Made by a program: the position numbers and the translations under genes. Shown here piece after piece: positions 24,841-36,498 of a stretch of DNA of 64,000 nucleotides; within the stretch, counting starts at the first letter, position 1, and each line of letters starts with the position of its first letter. Below the pieces are notes generated by a model. The model made no database searches, was not told where the DNA came from, and worked only from the letters and a program-made list of their open reading frames with translations. Origin of the DNA: Flavobacteriales bacterium (GTDB lineage Bacteria > Bacteroidota > Bacteroidia > Flavobacteriales_F > PHOS-HE28); NCBI GenBank assembly GCA_020635695.1, contig JACJZH010000003.1, positions 1 to 64,000 on the forward strand, given 5' to 3'.

Positions 24841-25277
24841 GGAGCAAGCTTCTGCGTCACCCCTTCCCAGTCCAGCGCTTCACCTCCTGCGACCGCAAGG
24901 CTGCTGTCCCGTGCCTGCGCCGTGGCAAAGGCCGCCACATCCCCACGCATCGGGCTCCTGTAAGCATCACCATGCACGAAACTCGCACGTGTCGCATCCA
25001 GCAACTCCCCGGGGTGGGCGTGGTCACAAACCCACCATTCGGTCACGTCCTCGGCATCGACCTGGCCATCCCCTACGAACGGCACCATGCATTCCACGCC
25101 ATCGAACACGTACTGTCTACCCTTGTTGGTCACCAGGACGGCTCCGAACTTTCTGTCCACCACGTTCATGCGACAATGGGCGCACTCGGCCTTGCCGAAG
25201 TCGATGACAACGGGTGCCTGCCCACAGAATGCCAAGGCCACCAAGGGCAGGAAAGCGAGATAGTTGCGGTGCCTCAT
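24837..25277 (-). CDS. nosL: Copper-binding N2O-reductase accessory lipoprotein
   Basis: A 146-residue protein with a signal ending LAFCGQ (probable lipobox). The NosL motif ECAHCRMNVVDRKFGA provides the CX2C and Met copper ligands, and FDGVECMVPF is also conserved. NosL delivers Cu(I) to apo-NosZ. It overlaps nosD and the upstream membrane-protein gene by four bases each. Confidence 0.9.
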   Translation of the reverse strand: MRHRNYLAFLPLVALAFCGQAPVVIDFGKAECAHCRMNVVDRKFGAVLVTNKGRQYVFDGVECMVPFVGDGQVDAEDVTEWWVCDHAHPGELLDATRASFVHGDAYRSPMRGDVAAFATAQARDSSLAVAGGEALDWEGVTQKLAP

Positions 25278-25867
25278 GTCCGATCACGGTTCATTGCCAG
25301 TTTTCTTGAAAGGTCGCGAAGCTCGAGGAAGTATACCCCGGCAAGCAACCCCATCACTCCGAACAGGATCCATCCACCGACATCCGGTGTTGACCAAGCA
25401 TCAAAATTCAGCAGTTGCTTGTGTCCGATCAGTGGGGGCTGGTAGGCCATGCCCTCCACCTTGATCGCCGCCTTGGGGTCCAGGTTGTGTCCGTAGTCGT
25501 AGCCCCACTTGTACATGTCGTAAAGCGCCCAGGCCCCGAACAGGGATAACGTGACAAGACCCAGAAAAAGCAGGATGCGTCTGCCCCATGCCGCAGCGAC
25601 CAGCCCCAACACGCTCAAGACGACAATGAGCTTGGGCAGGAACTTGAACTCGGGGAACATCTCATTCTTGATGTGGGCCATTCCAATGTAGTGATTGAGC
25701 CCATTGATCTTCTCCGTGTCACCCGCGAAGCGGTCCGCGTAGATCTGGAGGTAGAGACCCTCCGGGTATTGGGGGGCCATCAGGTCGATCCGCCAGATCG
25801 GCACGAATAGGAGTACCAGCAGGGCCAAGGCCGAGACCGCGATCATGATGCGTGAAATGATCCTCAT
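25274..25867 (-). CDS. Membrane protein of the nos cluster (NosB-like)
   Basis: A 197-residue protein with about four helices (residues 4-24, 79-97, 99-117, 163-182) and a periplasmic loop between helices 1 and 2. The loop has APQYPEGLYLQIYAD, HYIGMAHI and a conserved-looking FPEFKFLP. A membrane protein in this position, between nosZ and nosL/nosD, is characteristic of clade II nos clusters, where it is called NosB. Helix sequence alone does not prove the name. The function is unknown; it is probably needed for maturation or electron supply. Confidence 0.65.
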   Translation of the reverse strand: MRIISRIMIAVSALALLVLLFVPIWRIDLMAPQYPEGLYLQIYADRFAGDTEKINGLNHYIGMAHIKNEMFPEFKFLPKLIVVLSVLGLVAAAWGRRILLFLGLVTLSLFGAWALYDMYKWGYDYGHNLDPKAAIKVEGMAYQPPLIGHKQLLNFDAWSTPDVGGWILFGVMGLLAGVYFLELRDLSRKLAMNRDRT

Positions 25868-25940
25868 GGTGTTGCGTTGCTGGAACGCCCCCCACCCTGG
25901 AAGTCGGACCGGGCTGGAGGGCGTTCCTGTCTACGTCGGT

Positions 25941-27935
25941 TCAGCTGCCCGCGTCCACGCTGGCCGTGTACCACTTCAATTCCGTGCTGCTACCTGCCGG
26001 GCTCACCCGCACATAGCCTTGCATCTCCTGGTGGAGCGCCGAGCAGAAGTCGGTGCAATACATCGGCACGACACCGACATGGGTGGGCTCCCAACGCAGG
26101 GTCTGCGTCTCACCCGGCATGATGAGCATCTCGGCGTTGTTGTTGCCCTTGATCGCGAAGCCATGGGGTACGTCCCAGTCCTGCTCAAGGTTGGTCACGT
26201 GGAAATAGACCACATCACCCATCCGGATCCCTTCGATCACGTCCGGGGTCAGGTGCGAGCGTATTGTGGTCATCTTGACATGGACCTCGTTCCCTTTGCG
26301 TTCGACTTTCGTCTCTTTCTCCCCCTTGGATACATAGGGATGATGGTTCTCTTCGATCTTGTAGAACTTGACCTCCCTGGGTCTGATCAGATCGGCAGGA
26401 GTGGCCTGAGCGTAGTGGGGCTCGCCGGTGGTCGGGAAGTCCAGGAGCAGTTCCATCTTATCCCCCTCGATGCTATACAACTGTGCGGACTGGGTCAGCT
26501 CCGGACCGGTCGGCAGATAGCGGTCCTTCGTGATCTTGTTGTACGCGATCACATACTTGTCGTATGGGGTCTTGGTGTCCCCGCCGGGCACCGTCAGGTG
26601 TCCAATGCTATAGTAGGTCGGAATGCGGTCGAGCACCTCCAACGTCTGAACATTCCACTTCACGATCTCGCTGCTCACGAACATGCTGGTATAGGCATTG
26701 CCCTTGGAGTCGAATTCGGTGTGCAGTGGCCCAAGTCCTGGCTTCTTCACTTCTCCATGCAGTACGCTTTCATAGGTGAGCACCGGGATGCCGTCGTACT
26801 CTCCCTCGAAGTCCTTCCCGGCGATGGCGTCCTGGATCTTTGCGAAGGAGAAGACAGGAACCAATGCCGCCAATTTGCCACTGCCAACGATGAATTCGCC
26901 GGTCGGGTTCACATCACATCCATGGGGTGACTTCGGACAGGGCATGAAGTAGACGATATCGCCCAGTTCCACCGGGTCCAACTGGAGCACCTCATCATGG
27001 ATCGTGGATTCGGCGGTATGCGTTTCCTCATTCCACCAGTTGGAATAGTGCCTGCCTGGCACCTTCATTCCACGCCCCTCCTTGGCATACTGCTCCGCCT
27101 TGCGCCAGTTCACGGCCATGATGAAGTCCTTATCGTTCTGGCTCGCATTGACCTCCTTCAGGCTGTGCGCCTTCTCGGTGTTGTAACAGCTGAAGAACAT
27201 CCAACCATCGGAAGGACCCTTGCCGCTGTGTGCCAGGTCGAAATCGATGCCTGGCGCCTTGATCTGGAAAGCAATGGAGAGCCTCCCGCTTTCCGGCTCC
27301 GGATGGATGAAACTGACCGTTCCTTTGAACGTGTCCTTGTAGGAATCTACAGGTACATCGCGCTCAGCGTCGGAACCCATCGGAATGCTGAACCGTGTGC
27401 CGGCCACGATGTACTCCGTATTCGGCGTGGTGAATGGGGAGGAGTGGTTCCCCGCGCTGTTCGGGATCTCGATGATGCTCTTCGTCTTGAAGGTCCCTAG
27501 GTCGATCAAGGCCACCCGGGGGGTATTGTTGCCGTTGATGAACACCCAGCGGCCGTCGTGAGACCCATCCGTCAGGGACATTTCGGGATGGTGGGCATCG
27601 TCCCAGGGAATGAACCCATGCGTGGTCATCAACATGGGCTTGGATTCTTCGGTATACCCCCAACCGCTCTCAGGGTCCTGTGAGAACACGGGGATCTCCC
27701 TTAGCAGGCGTCCGGAGGGCAGTCCGTATACCCCCATCTGTCCGCTGAATCCGCCACTGACAAAGTTGTAGAACTCGTCGTATGAGCCAGGTTTGACATA
27801 CACTTTGGCCGCCGCATCACCGGTCACCGCGGTCACCGTGGTAGTGGGCCGGCAGCCGTTCAGCATGTTCACGGTCAGAAAGAGCGCGCTGGCACCTGCC
27901 AGGACCGCACCAGTCAACTTAATGGAACGTTTCAT
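25941..27935 (-). CDS. nosZ: Nitrous-oxide reductase, clade II (Sec-type)
   Basis: A 664-residue enzyme reducing N2O to N2 in the periplasm. The leader is KRSIKLTGAVLAGASALF... ending NGC (C28) without a twin arginine, so it looks Sec-dependent and possibly lipidated, as in clade II. CuZ histidines occur in DDAHHPEM (H115, H116) and DGSHDGRW (H126), with others in the propeller. The C-terminal CuA cupredoxin domain has CTDFCSALHQEM. Pattern SPHGCDVNPTGEF is also conserved. No C-terminal heme c domain is present, so electrons probably come from the lone cytochrome encoded just upstream. The ATG at 27935 was preferred; an in-frame ATG lies at 27953. Confidence 0.96.
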   Translation of the reverse strand: MKRSIKLTGAVLAGASALFLTVNMLNGCRPTTTVTAVTGDAAAKVYVKPGSYDEFYNFVSGGFSGQMGVYGLPSGRLLREIPVFSQDPESGWGYTEESKPMLMTTHGFIPWDDAHHPEMSLTDGSHDGRWVFINGNNTPRVALIDLGTFKTKSIIEIPNSAGNHSSPFTTPNTEYIVAGTRFSIPMGSDAERDVPVDSYKDTFKGTVSFIHPEPESGRLSIAFQIKAPGIDFDLAHSGKGPSDGWMFFSCYNTEKAHSLKEVNASQNDKDFIMAVNWRKAEQYAKEGRGMKVPGRHYSNWWNEETHTAESTIHDEVLQLDPVELGDIVYFMPCPKSPHGCDVNPTGEFIVGSGKLAALVPVFSFAKIQDAIAGKDFEGEYDGIPVLTYESVLHGEVKKPGLGPLHTEFDSKGNAYTSMFVSSEIVKWNVQTLEVLDRIPTYYSIGHLTVPGGDTKTPYDKYVIAYNKITKDRYLPTGPELTQSAQLYSIEGDKMELLLDFPTTGEPHYAQATPADLIRPREVKFYKIEENHHPYVSKGEKETKVERKGNEVHVKMTTIRSHLTPDVIEGIRMGDVVYFHVTNLEQDWDVPHGFAIKGNNNAEMLIMPGETQTLRWEPTHVGVVPMYCTDFCSALHQEMQGYVRVSPAGSSTELKWYTASVDAGS

Positions 27936-27960
27936 GTTCGCAGGGATGTGCATGTTCTGT

Positions 27961-28419
27961 TCAAAGGGTGCGCATGAACTCCAGTACCTCGCGGCCCTCC
28001 TCCTTGGAAAGCCCCTGGTTGGGCATTCGTACGAGGCACTCCTCCAATCCCTTCTGTGCCTCGGGGTCGGTCTCCAACATCACATCGATGTTCAGGATCA
28101 TGTTCATGATCCAATCAGGTTGCCGCCTTTCGGTGATGCCTTTCCACCCTGGTCCCACCACGCGGTTCGGGCCTGTACTGTGGCAGGCCTGGCACTTGAC
28201 ATCGTAAATGGCATTTCCGCGCTCGACCATACCTTGATCGAGTTCTCCCAGGGTGATGTCCTCGGACGTGATCAGCCCTGCAGCCTTGCCCGATCCATCG
28301 TTCTTACCCAACTCACCGGGGGGCGGTGCCCCTGGAGGTAGCTTTGGTCCTTTGTCTCCACCCCCGCAAGCTGCGAGGACGATGATCACGAGGGTTCCCA
28401 TCAGATGCTTGGTGGACAT
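27961..28419 (-). CDS. Monohaem cytochrome c lipoprotein of the nos operon
   Basis: A 152-residue protein. Its lipoprotein signal ends VLAACGGG; a Pro/Gly-rich linker follows. A class I cytochrome c domain has DVKCQACHSTGPNRVVGPGWKGI with the CXXCH heme site and candidate Met ligands in VRMPNQGLS. It is the first gene of the nos operon, just ahead of nosZ, and is the probable electron donor to CuA. The operator and a -7-like box lie upstream. Confidence 0.9.
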   Translation of the reverse strand: MSTKHLMGTLVIIVLAACGGGDKGPKLPPGAPPPGELGKNDGSGKAAGLITSEDITLGELDQGMVERGNAIYDVKCQACHSTGPNRVVGPGWKGITERRQPDWIMNMILNIDVMLETDPEAQKGLEECLVRMPNQGLSKEEGREVLEFMRTL

Positions 28420-28486
28420 GGTGTGCTTGGCCTTGGTTTATGTGGTGGCGACCGGGTCGCATGTTCTTGACGTGACAAAAATCAAC

Positions 28487-28500
28487 GGACATTTCTGTCC
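28487..28500. promoter_or_regulatory. Operator palindrome between the nos operon and gene 28541
   Basis: GGACATTTCTGTCC is a GGACA-N4-TGTCC site with perfect 5-base arms. Read on the minus strand, TTG at its left edge is 16 bases before a -7-like GATTTTTG, so it overlaps the nos -33 element just as the site at 1349 does for the oxidase operon. It is 41 bases from the divergent start at 28541 and could control both directions. Confidence 0.65.
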
Positions 28501-28540
28501 AATATATGACGTTTGTCAGCTGAACGGATGACCCTTGCCC

Positions 28541-29800
28541 ATGAACAGGATGAAAGCCCTCGTACTCTACGCTGCGCCCAGGTTCTGGTTCCTGTTGGCT
28601 GCCTGTGACCTCTTGGCCGCCGCCACCATGGGGGTACTGCTCAGGACCATGTACCTCGTGGAGCTTCCGTTCGTGACCTTCAAGCCCTGGTTGCATGGTC
28701 ATTCGCATGGAGCCATGCTCGGCTGGCTCTTCATAGGTACCTGCTTGGTCTTCCTTCACGACTGGGGCAAGGGTCGGCTGACGCGCCGGGATGTTCTACT
28801 CCTTGCGGGTATCCAAGTGGCCGTGGTCGTGATGTTGATCTCCTTTCCCATCCAAGGTTATGGAGGCATGAGCATCCTTGCTTCCACAATGCACGCCTTG
28901 CTGTCGCTGTTGTTGCTCGGCCGATTGTGGAGTCGTACCAACTCCTGGCCGGCGATGGGTAGCCGTGCGCTATTGAGGACATCCATGTTCTTCTTCGGAC
29001 TCTCCCTGCTGGGCACCGTGGCCATAGGCCCCATTCTAGCCTTGGACCTGCAGAGCCATGAGATCTATTACTGGTCCATTCAGTTCTACCTGCACTTCCA
29101 GTTCAACGGTTGGTTCTGGTTCGCCGCCATGGCGATCGGGGTCCGCTGGGCGGAACAACATGGCATCGACCTGAACATGGACAGCCGGACCATGGTGCTT
29201 TGGATCCTTTCGGCGGTGCTCACCTATGCGCTGGCCATCGCCTGGTCGGAGCCTCATCCGGTGGTCTTCGGGTTGGTATCACTGGGCGTTGTGCTCCAGC
29301 TCTGGGCCGCCATCCGGACCTTTTGGCGTCTGTCGGCCGTCCGCGGTCAGGCTCGCCGCCAATTCCCCGACTGGGCTCGTTGGAGCGTGGGTGTGGCGCT
29401 GGCCTGCATGGCCATGAAGGTCTTGGTACAAACCGCCGTCGCCGTGCCTCTCGTGGCCCGCATGGCGTTCACCATCCGCCACTACGTGATCGGGTTCATC
29501 CACCTGAACACGCTAGGGATCATGACCATGCTGTTACTTACTTACGCCCTTTGGGTCGGGTGGTTGGATCGCAGAAGCCGGGTCGCCCGGTTCGGCCTGT
29601 GGACGCTTACCCTAGGCATCGTCGCCTCGGAATTCCTGCTCTTCCTGCAGGGCACCTTCTTCTGGGCGGGGTTGGGCATTATTCCCGGACACTACTGGCA
29701 TATGGTCCTAACGTCGGCTTTGATCCCTGTCGGGCTGGCTCTCCTCCTGATGGGTCGCAGAAGTGGGACCCATCCGCGGATATCTTCTCCCGGTACATGA
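28541..29800 (+). CDS. His-rich polytopic membrane protein divergent from nos
   Basis: A 419-residue protein with about 12 helices. Histidines lie in or near helices in heme-protein-like settings: WLHGHSHGAMLGW, TMHALLSLLLLG, YLHFQFNGWFWF, RHYVIGFIHLNTLG and GHYWHMVL. HSHGAMLGW resembles heme-binding helices of the heme-copper oxidase/NO-reductase superfamily, and the overall size resembles NnrS. However, the full set of His ligands of subunit I is not present in the right order, so I call neither. It shares the operator with the nos operon. An NO- or N2O-related role is likely by context only. Confidence 0.75.
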   Translation: MNRMKALVLYAAPRFWFLLAACDLLAAATMGVLLRTMYLVELPFVTFKPWLHGHSHGAMLGWLFIGTCLVFLHDWGKGRLTRRDVLLLAGIQVAVVVMLISFPIQGYGGMSILASTMHALLSLLLLGRLWSRTNSWPAMGSRALLRTSMFFFGLSLLGTVAIGPILALDLQSHEIYYWSIQFYLHFQFNGWFWFAAMAIGVRWAEQHGIDLNMDSRTMVLWILSAVLTYALAIAWSEPHPVVFGLVSLGVVLQLWAAIRTFWRLSAVRGQARRQFPDWARWSVGVALACMAMKVLVQTAVAVPLVARMAFTIRHYVIGFIHLNTLGIMTMLLLTYALWVGWLDRRSRVARFGLWTLTLGIVASEFLLFLQGTFFWAGLGIIPGHYWHMVLTSALIPVGLALLLMGRRSGTHPRISSPGT

Positions 29801-29830
29801 ACAGGCCGGGCCAATTGGTCCGGCCTGTTC
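29799..29830. terminator. Bidirectional terminator between convergent genes
   Basis: GAACAGGCCGG and CCGGCCTGTTC form a perfect 11-base stem around a 10-base loop. It starts inside the stop codon of the plus-strand membrane protein and ends 16 bases before the end of the minus-strand MBL gene. Confidence 0.75.
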
Positions 29831-29845
29831 CATTGTCCGTCGTGA

Positions 29846-31258
29846 TCAGAGCAGCGTCTTCGGCTCCTGATACTCCGTCACCGGCACGTCCATCTCCTTG
29901 ATGGCACCGAAGCCACCTTCCACGTCCACCAGATCGTCCCACCCACGCTGCTTCAGCAACGACGCGGCGATCATGCTGCGGTAGCCGCCCTGACAGTGCA
30001 GGATGAAGGGCTTGTCCTTCGGGATCTCGGCCAGGTGCTGGTTGATCGTGTTCAGCGGGATGTTCAGCGCACCCTCCACGTGCTGCGAATCGTATTCGCT
30101 CTTCTTGCGCACATCGATCACCACGGGCTTGTCCTTGAACTCGCGTGCGAACTCCTCGGCGCTGATCCGCTTCACGGTGTCCACCTCCTTGCCAGCGGCC
30201 TTCCAGGCATCGAAGCCGCCCTTCAGGTAGCCGATGGTGTTGTCGTAGCCCACCCGGCTCAGGCGGATGATGGCCTCCTCCTCCTTGCCGGGGTAGGTCA
30301 CCAGCAGGATGGGCTGCTTGATGTCGGGCACCATCTCACCGATCCACATGGCGAAGTTGCCTTCCAGCCCGAAGTTGATGCTGTTCGGGATGAAGCCCTT
30401 GGCAAAGTCGCTGGCGTCACGGGCATCCAGCACGAGCGGACGCTCCTCGTTGGCCACCACCTCGAAGGCGGTCGGGTCCAACTCACGCTTGCCACGCTCC
30501 ATGATGGTGTCCAGGCTCTCGTAGCCCTGGATGTTCATCAACACGTTCTTGGGGAAGTAGCCCGGAGGCGTGGTGAGCCCCGTCAGCAGTTCCTTGATGA
30601 ACTCCTCGCGGCTCATGTCCGGGCGCAGGGCGTAGTTGGTCCGCTTCTGGTGGCCCAGGGTGTCGGTGGTCTCCTTGGCCATCATCTTGCCGCAGGCGCT
30701 GCCGGCCCCGTGGTTCGGGTACACGATCAGGTCGTCGCTCAACGGCATGATCTTGTTGCGGAGCGAATCGAACAGGTGGCTCGCCAGCTTCTCCTCGGTG
30801 AGGTCGGCGATCACGTGCTGCGCCAGGTCGGGGCGTCCCACATCGCCGATGAACAGCGTGTCGCCCGTGATCAGGCCATGCTCCTTCCCGTCCTCATCGA
30901 TCAGCAGGTAGCAGGTGCTCTCCATCGTGTGACCGGGGGTGTGGATCACCTTCACCTTCGCACCACCGACCTCGAACACCTGACCGTCCTCGGCCACGAT
31001 GGCCTCGAAGCCCGGCTTTGCGGTGGGGCCGTACACGATCTTGGCACTGGTCTTCTTCGCCAGGTCCAGGTGGCCGCTCACGAAGTCGGCGTGGAAGTGG
31101 GTCTCGAAGACGTACTTGATCGTGGCGTCATCAGCGGACGCACGGTCGATGTAAGGCTGCACCTCGCGCAGCGGATCGAAGATGGCGACCTCCCCATTGC
31201 TCTCCAGGTAGTAGGCGGCATGGGCCAGGCAGCCGGTATAGATCTGTTCGACTTTCAT
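29846..31258 (-). CDS. MBL-fold persulfide dioxygenase-like protein with two rhodanese domains
   Basis: A 470-residue protein. The metallo-beta-lactamase domain (1-250) has metal ligands H54, H56, D58 and H63 (THFHADFVSGH), HTPGHTMES and GDTLFIGDVGRPDL, close to ETHE1-type persulfide dioxygenases. Two rhodanese domains follow. The first (VLDARDASDF...ILLVTYPG) lacks the catalytic cysteine; the second has LHCQGGYRSM with an intact active-site loop. The reaction expected is oxidation of glutathione or low-molecular-weight persulfide to sulfite, with sulfur transfer by rhodanese 2. The ATG at 31258 starts directly at the domain. Confidence 0.88.
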   Translation of the reverse strand: MKVEQIYTGCLAHAAYYLESNGEVAIFDPLREVQPYIDRASADDATIKYVFETHFHADFVSGHLDLAKKTSAKIVYGPTAKPGFEAIVAEDGQVFEVGGAKVKVIHTPGHTMESTCYLLIDEDGKEHGLITGDTLFIGDVGRPDLAQHVIADLTEEKLASHLFDSLRNKIMPLSDDLIVYPNHGAGSACGKMMAKETTDTLGHQKRTNYALRPDMSREEFIKELLTGLTTPPGYFPKNVLMNIQGYESLDTIMERGKRELDPTAFEVVANEERPLVLDARDASDFAKGFIPNSINFGLEGNFAMWIGEMVPDIKQPILLVTYPGKEEEAIIRLSRVGYDNTIGYLKGGFDAWKAAGKEVDTVKRISAEEFAREFKDKPVVIDVRKKSEYDSQHVEGALNIPLNTINQHLAEIPKDKPFILHCQGGYRSMIAASLLKQRGWDDLVDVEGGFGAIKEMDVPVTEYQEPKTLL

Positions 31259-31330
31259 GGCTTGTTGTTTGTTGGTCCAAGTGGGCCCGAGGGTCCGACA
31301 CAAAGCTGGAAACCCGCGCCAGGCCTGTCC

Positions 31331-31344
31331 GTGACGCGCGTCAC
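31331..31344. promoter_or_regulatory. Perfect palindrome in the divergent 31.3-kb intergenic region
   Basis: GTGACGCGCGTCAC is a perfect 14-base palindrome between the divergent MBL gene and methylmalonyl-CoA mutase gene. Its position suits an operator, but I cannot assign a regulator. Confidence 0.4.
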
Positions 31345-31412
31345 CACCTGACGAAAGTCATCTTCCGCCCCGGCGCTGGCCGGACCGCCGTGAAGCCCGA
31401 TCTTCGCCGGTG

Positions 31413-34640
<3,228 letters not shown>

Positions 34641-34677
34641 ACACTTACCTTTCTGCTGGTTCAGAAACACGTTGCCC

Positions 34678-36096
34678 ATGTTCCACCGCGCCTTCCTTCT
34701 ATCCGCTGCCATTCTTTCCATGGAGGCCGGAAACGCACAGTGCACCGCTGGTTTCAGTCATGCAGCGAACTGGGATACTGTAACGTTCATCAACCGGTCA
34801 TCGGTGAACAATGCGCATTACTACTGGAATTTCGGCGACGGCTCCACATCCTACGAGAGCGACCCGGTGCATGTCTTCATCGAAGCCGGAACATTCCAGG
34901 TGACCTTACATGCGCTGGATACGGTGGGTCAGTGCCATAGCTTCCAACAGGAGTGGATGTCCGTGTCGCGCCCGTTCGACAATGTCTGTGAGCCTTACAT
35001 GACCGACTCCCTCTTCACATACAATGGCGACGATTTCGCGAAGGTGAACGATGAAGCCGTCGGCTGCACAGACATGTGGCGCCATGTCGATTGCATGGGC
35101 TCGCAGAACGGATCACCCGGCAATTGGGTCAACCTGACCGGCTGGGAAAGCGCCCTGACCATGGCGCGGTTGCGCTATACCTCTCACGACTCGATCAATG
35201 GGACTGTATTTCGCCGGGCATACTACCGCACGATCCCATACGAGCAAGATCCAGCGAGTAGCTATGACACTTGTTCCGCTGACTTCGAGTACGTGCTCGA
35301 CTATCAACCAGGCGGTGCGGTAGCAACCTTCAAACCGCTTGGACCACCCGGAGCGGATACCATCTGGGTAAATGGTTTTGGAAATCCTATACCCTTGGTC
35401 GGTCCGGTCTCCACGTTCACGTTCCCGTATTACGGTGGACCTGCTGGGAAATGGCAGAATGTGTGGCGGCGGAACTATGATCCGAACTTCGGCTGCCAGA
35501 ACAGGCAGGCGCACACGCTGATCATCAAGGATCCATTTTACGTTGCCCCCGCTACTTGCCTGATCGATCCACAACCACAGGATGCGATGGTGTACCAGAA
35601 CGGTACAGCGCAGTTCATCATAGCGACAGAACCAGGCTCAGTCAAACAATGGCAACAGAACGCCGGGCTGGGTTGGCAGGACCTGTTCGATGCAGGGCCT
35701 TACAGTGGAGCGAATACGGATACGCTGACCGTCTCGAACTGCCAAAACTGGTGGAGCAATTACCAATACAGATGCATCGTCACTTCAGCGGGAAGTTCAT
35801 GCCACAACACCAGTGAGGTAGCACTGCTGACTGTAGTGGTCGGGATGGACGAACTGGAGGATGCGGGGATCGATCTTTATCCCAACCCGGTAACGGATCT
35901 GCTCAACCTGCAATGGTCTCGACCCTTCGGTAGTTCGTGGATCTCCATTACCAATACGCTCGGTCAGGTGGTCCGCACAAGCTCGACTTCGGGCGCGTCC
36001 ATCACTATCCATGTCTCAAGTCTCAGCCAAGGTGTCTACGTCCTTGCCATCCACCTCGGTGAACGCAAGGTCCAGGGCAGGTTCATCAAGCAATGA
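34678..36096 (+). CDS. Secreted PKD-domain protein with T9SS sorting domain
   Basis: A 472-residue exported protein. It has a signal peptide (FHRAFLLSAAILSMEAGNAQ) and a PKD domain (ANWDTVTFINRSS, YWNFGDGSTSYESDPVHVF). The middle region is rich in Trp, Tyr and Cys, with an Ig-like part (PQPQDAMVYQNGTAQF, CQNWWSNYQYRC). The end is a type A T9SS sorting domain starting IDLYPNPVTDLLNLQW. It should be delivered to the surface or secreted. Codon use is visibly more AT-rich than in neighbours (many aat, tat, gat), suggesting different ancestry or relaxed selection. A TACCTTTC -7-like box lies near 34646. Confidence 0.88.
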   Translation: MFHRAFLLSAAILSMEAGNAQCTAGFSHAANWDTVTFINRSSVNNAHYYWNFGDGSTSYESDPVHVFIEAGTFQVTLHALDTVGQCHSFQQEWMSVSRPFDNVCEPYMTDSLFTYNGDDFAKVNDEAVGCTDMWRHVDCMGSQNGSPGNWVNLTGWESALTMARLRYTSHDSINGTVFRRAYYRTIPYEQDPASSYDTCSADFEYVLDYQPGGAVATFKPLGPPGADTIWVNGFGNPIPLVGPVSTFTFPYYGGPAGKWQNVWRRNYDPNFGCQNRQAHTLIIKDPFYVAPATCLIDPQPQDAMVYQNGTAQFIIATEPGSVKQWQQNAGLGWQDLFDAGPYSGANTDTLTVSNCQNWWSNYQYRCIVTSAGSSCHNTSEVALLTVVVGMDELEDAGIDLYPNPVTDLLNLQWSRPFGSSWISITNTLGQVVRTSSTSGASITIHVSSLSQGVYVLAIHLGERKVQGRFIKQ

Positions 36097-36360
36097 ACCT
36101 TGCAGATGGACCAGTAGGCTTTCGCATTTCGCGTGACGGATCGCAGCGGAAAGCCCGCAAGCGAGGAGCCCCGGCTCAAGGCCGGGGTGATCGAGTGCGG
36201 ACTTGAAGCGAAGAGCCGGACCCGGCTGCATTCGAGCCGGGGCACGCCCTCAAGCCAAACAGACGATCGGGCGATCAGATGATCAGACAATGGGCCACCT
36301 CCCCGACACCCGGCATTCGATCTTCTGATCGTCTCATCATCTGATCTTCTGATCTTTTAT
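36097..36360. repeat. Repeat-rich intergenic DNA with REP-like hairpins
   Basis: The region holds CCCCGGC-TCAAG-GCCGGGG (about 36172-36190), AGCCGG/CCGGCT pairs near 36215, and a large imperfect inverted repeat made of GATCAGATGATCAGAC on the left (36273-36288) and GTCTCATCATCTGATC on the right (about 36331-36346). A T run (TCTTTTA) follows the right arm. The last structure may terminate the T9SS gene. I see no gene here. Confidence 0.6.
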
Positions 36361-36370
36361 AGTTGCTTTA

Positions 36371-36409
36371 GAGCATCATTATTTGCATTTTGTTCATACT
36401 ATGATGCTC
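36371..36409. promoter_or_regulatory. Long-spaced inverted repeat upstream of hipBA
   Basis: GAGCATCAT (36371-36379) and ATGATGCTC (36401-36409) are perfect 9-base arms, 21 bases apart, on an AT-rich spacer that contains ATTTG/TTTTG tracts. The centre lies about 108 bases before the hipB-like start. Long-spaced repeats of this kind suit binding by two dimers of an autoregulatory HTH antitoxin. Confidence 0.6.
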
Positions 36410-36498
36410 CTTGGCATCGTTGTGATGTAACGGACCGATGGAGAATGCGTATACTTGTGGCGTGAACGCTACGTTAGTGCACTGAAACACCATTTACG
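36410..36498 (+). promoter_or_regulatory. Leader region of hipBA
   Basis: The 89 bases between the inverted repeat and the start codon contain no recognised gene. They include AT-rich patches (GCGTATACTTGTGGCG) that may hold the core promoter, but no exact TAnnTTTG. Confidence 0.3.
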
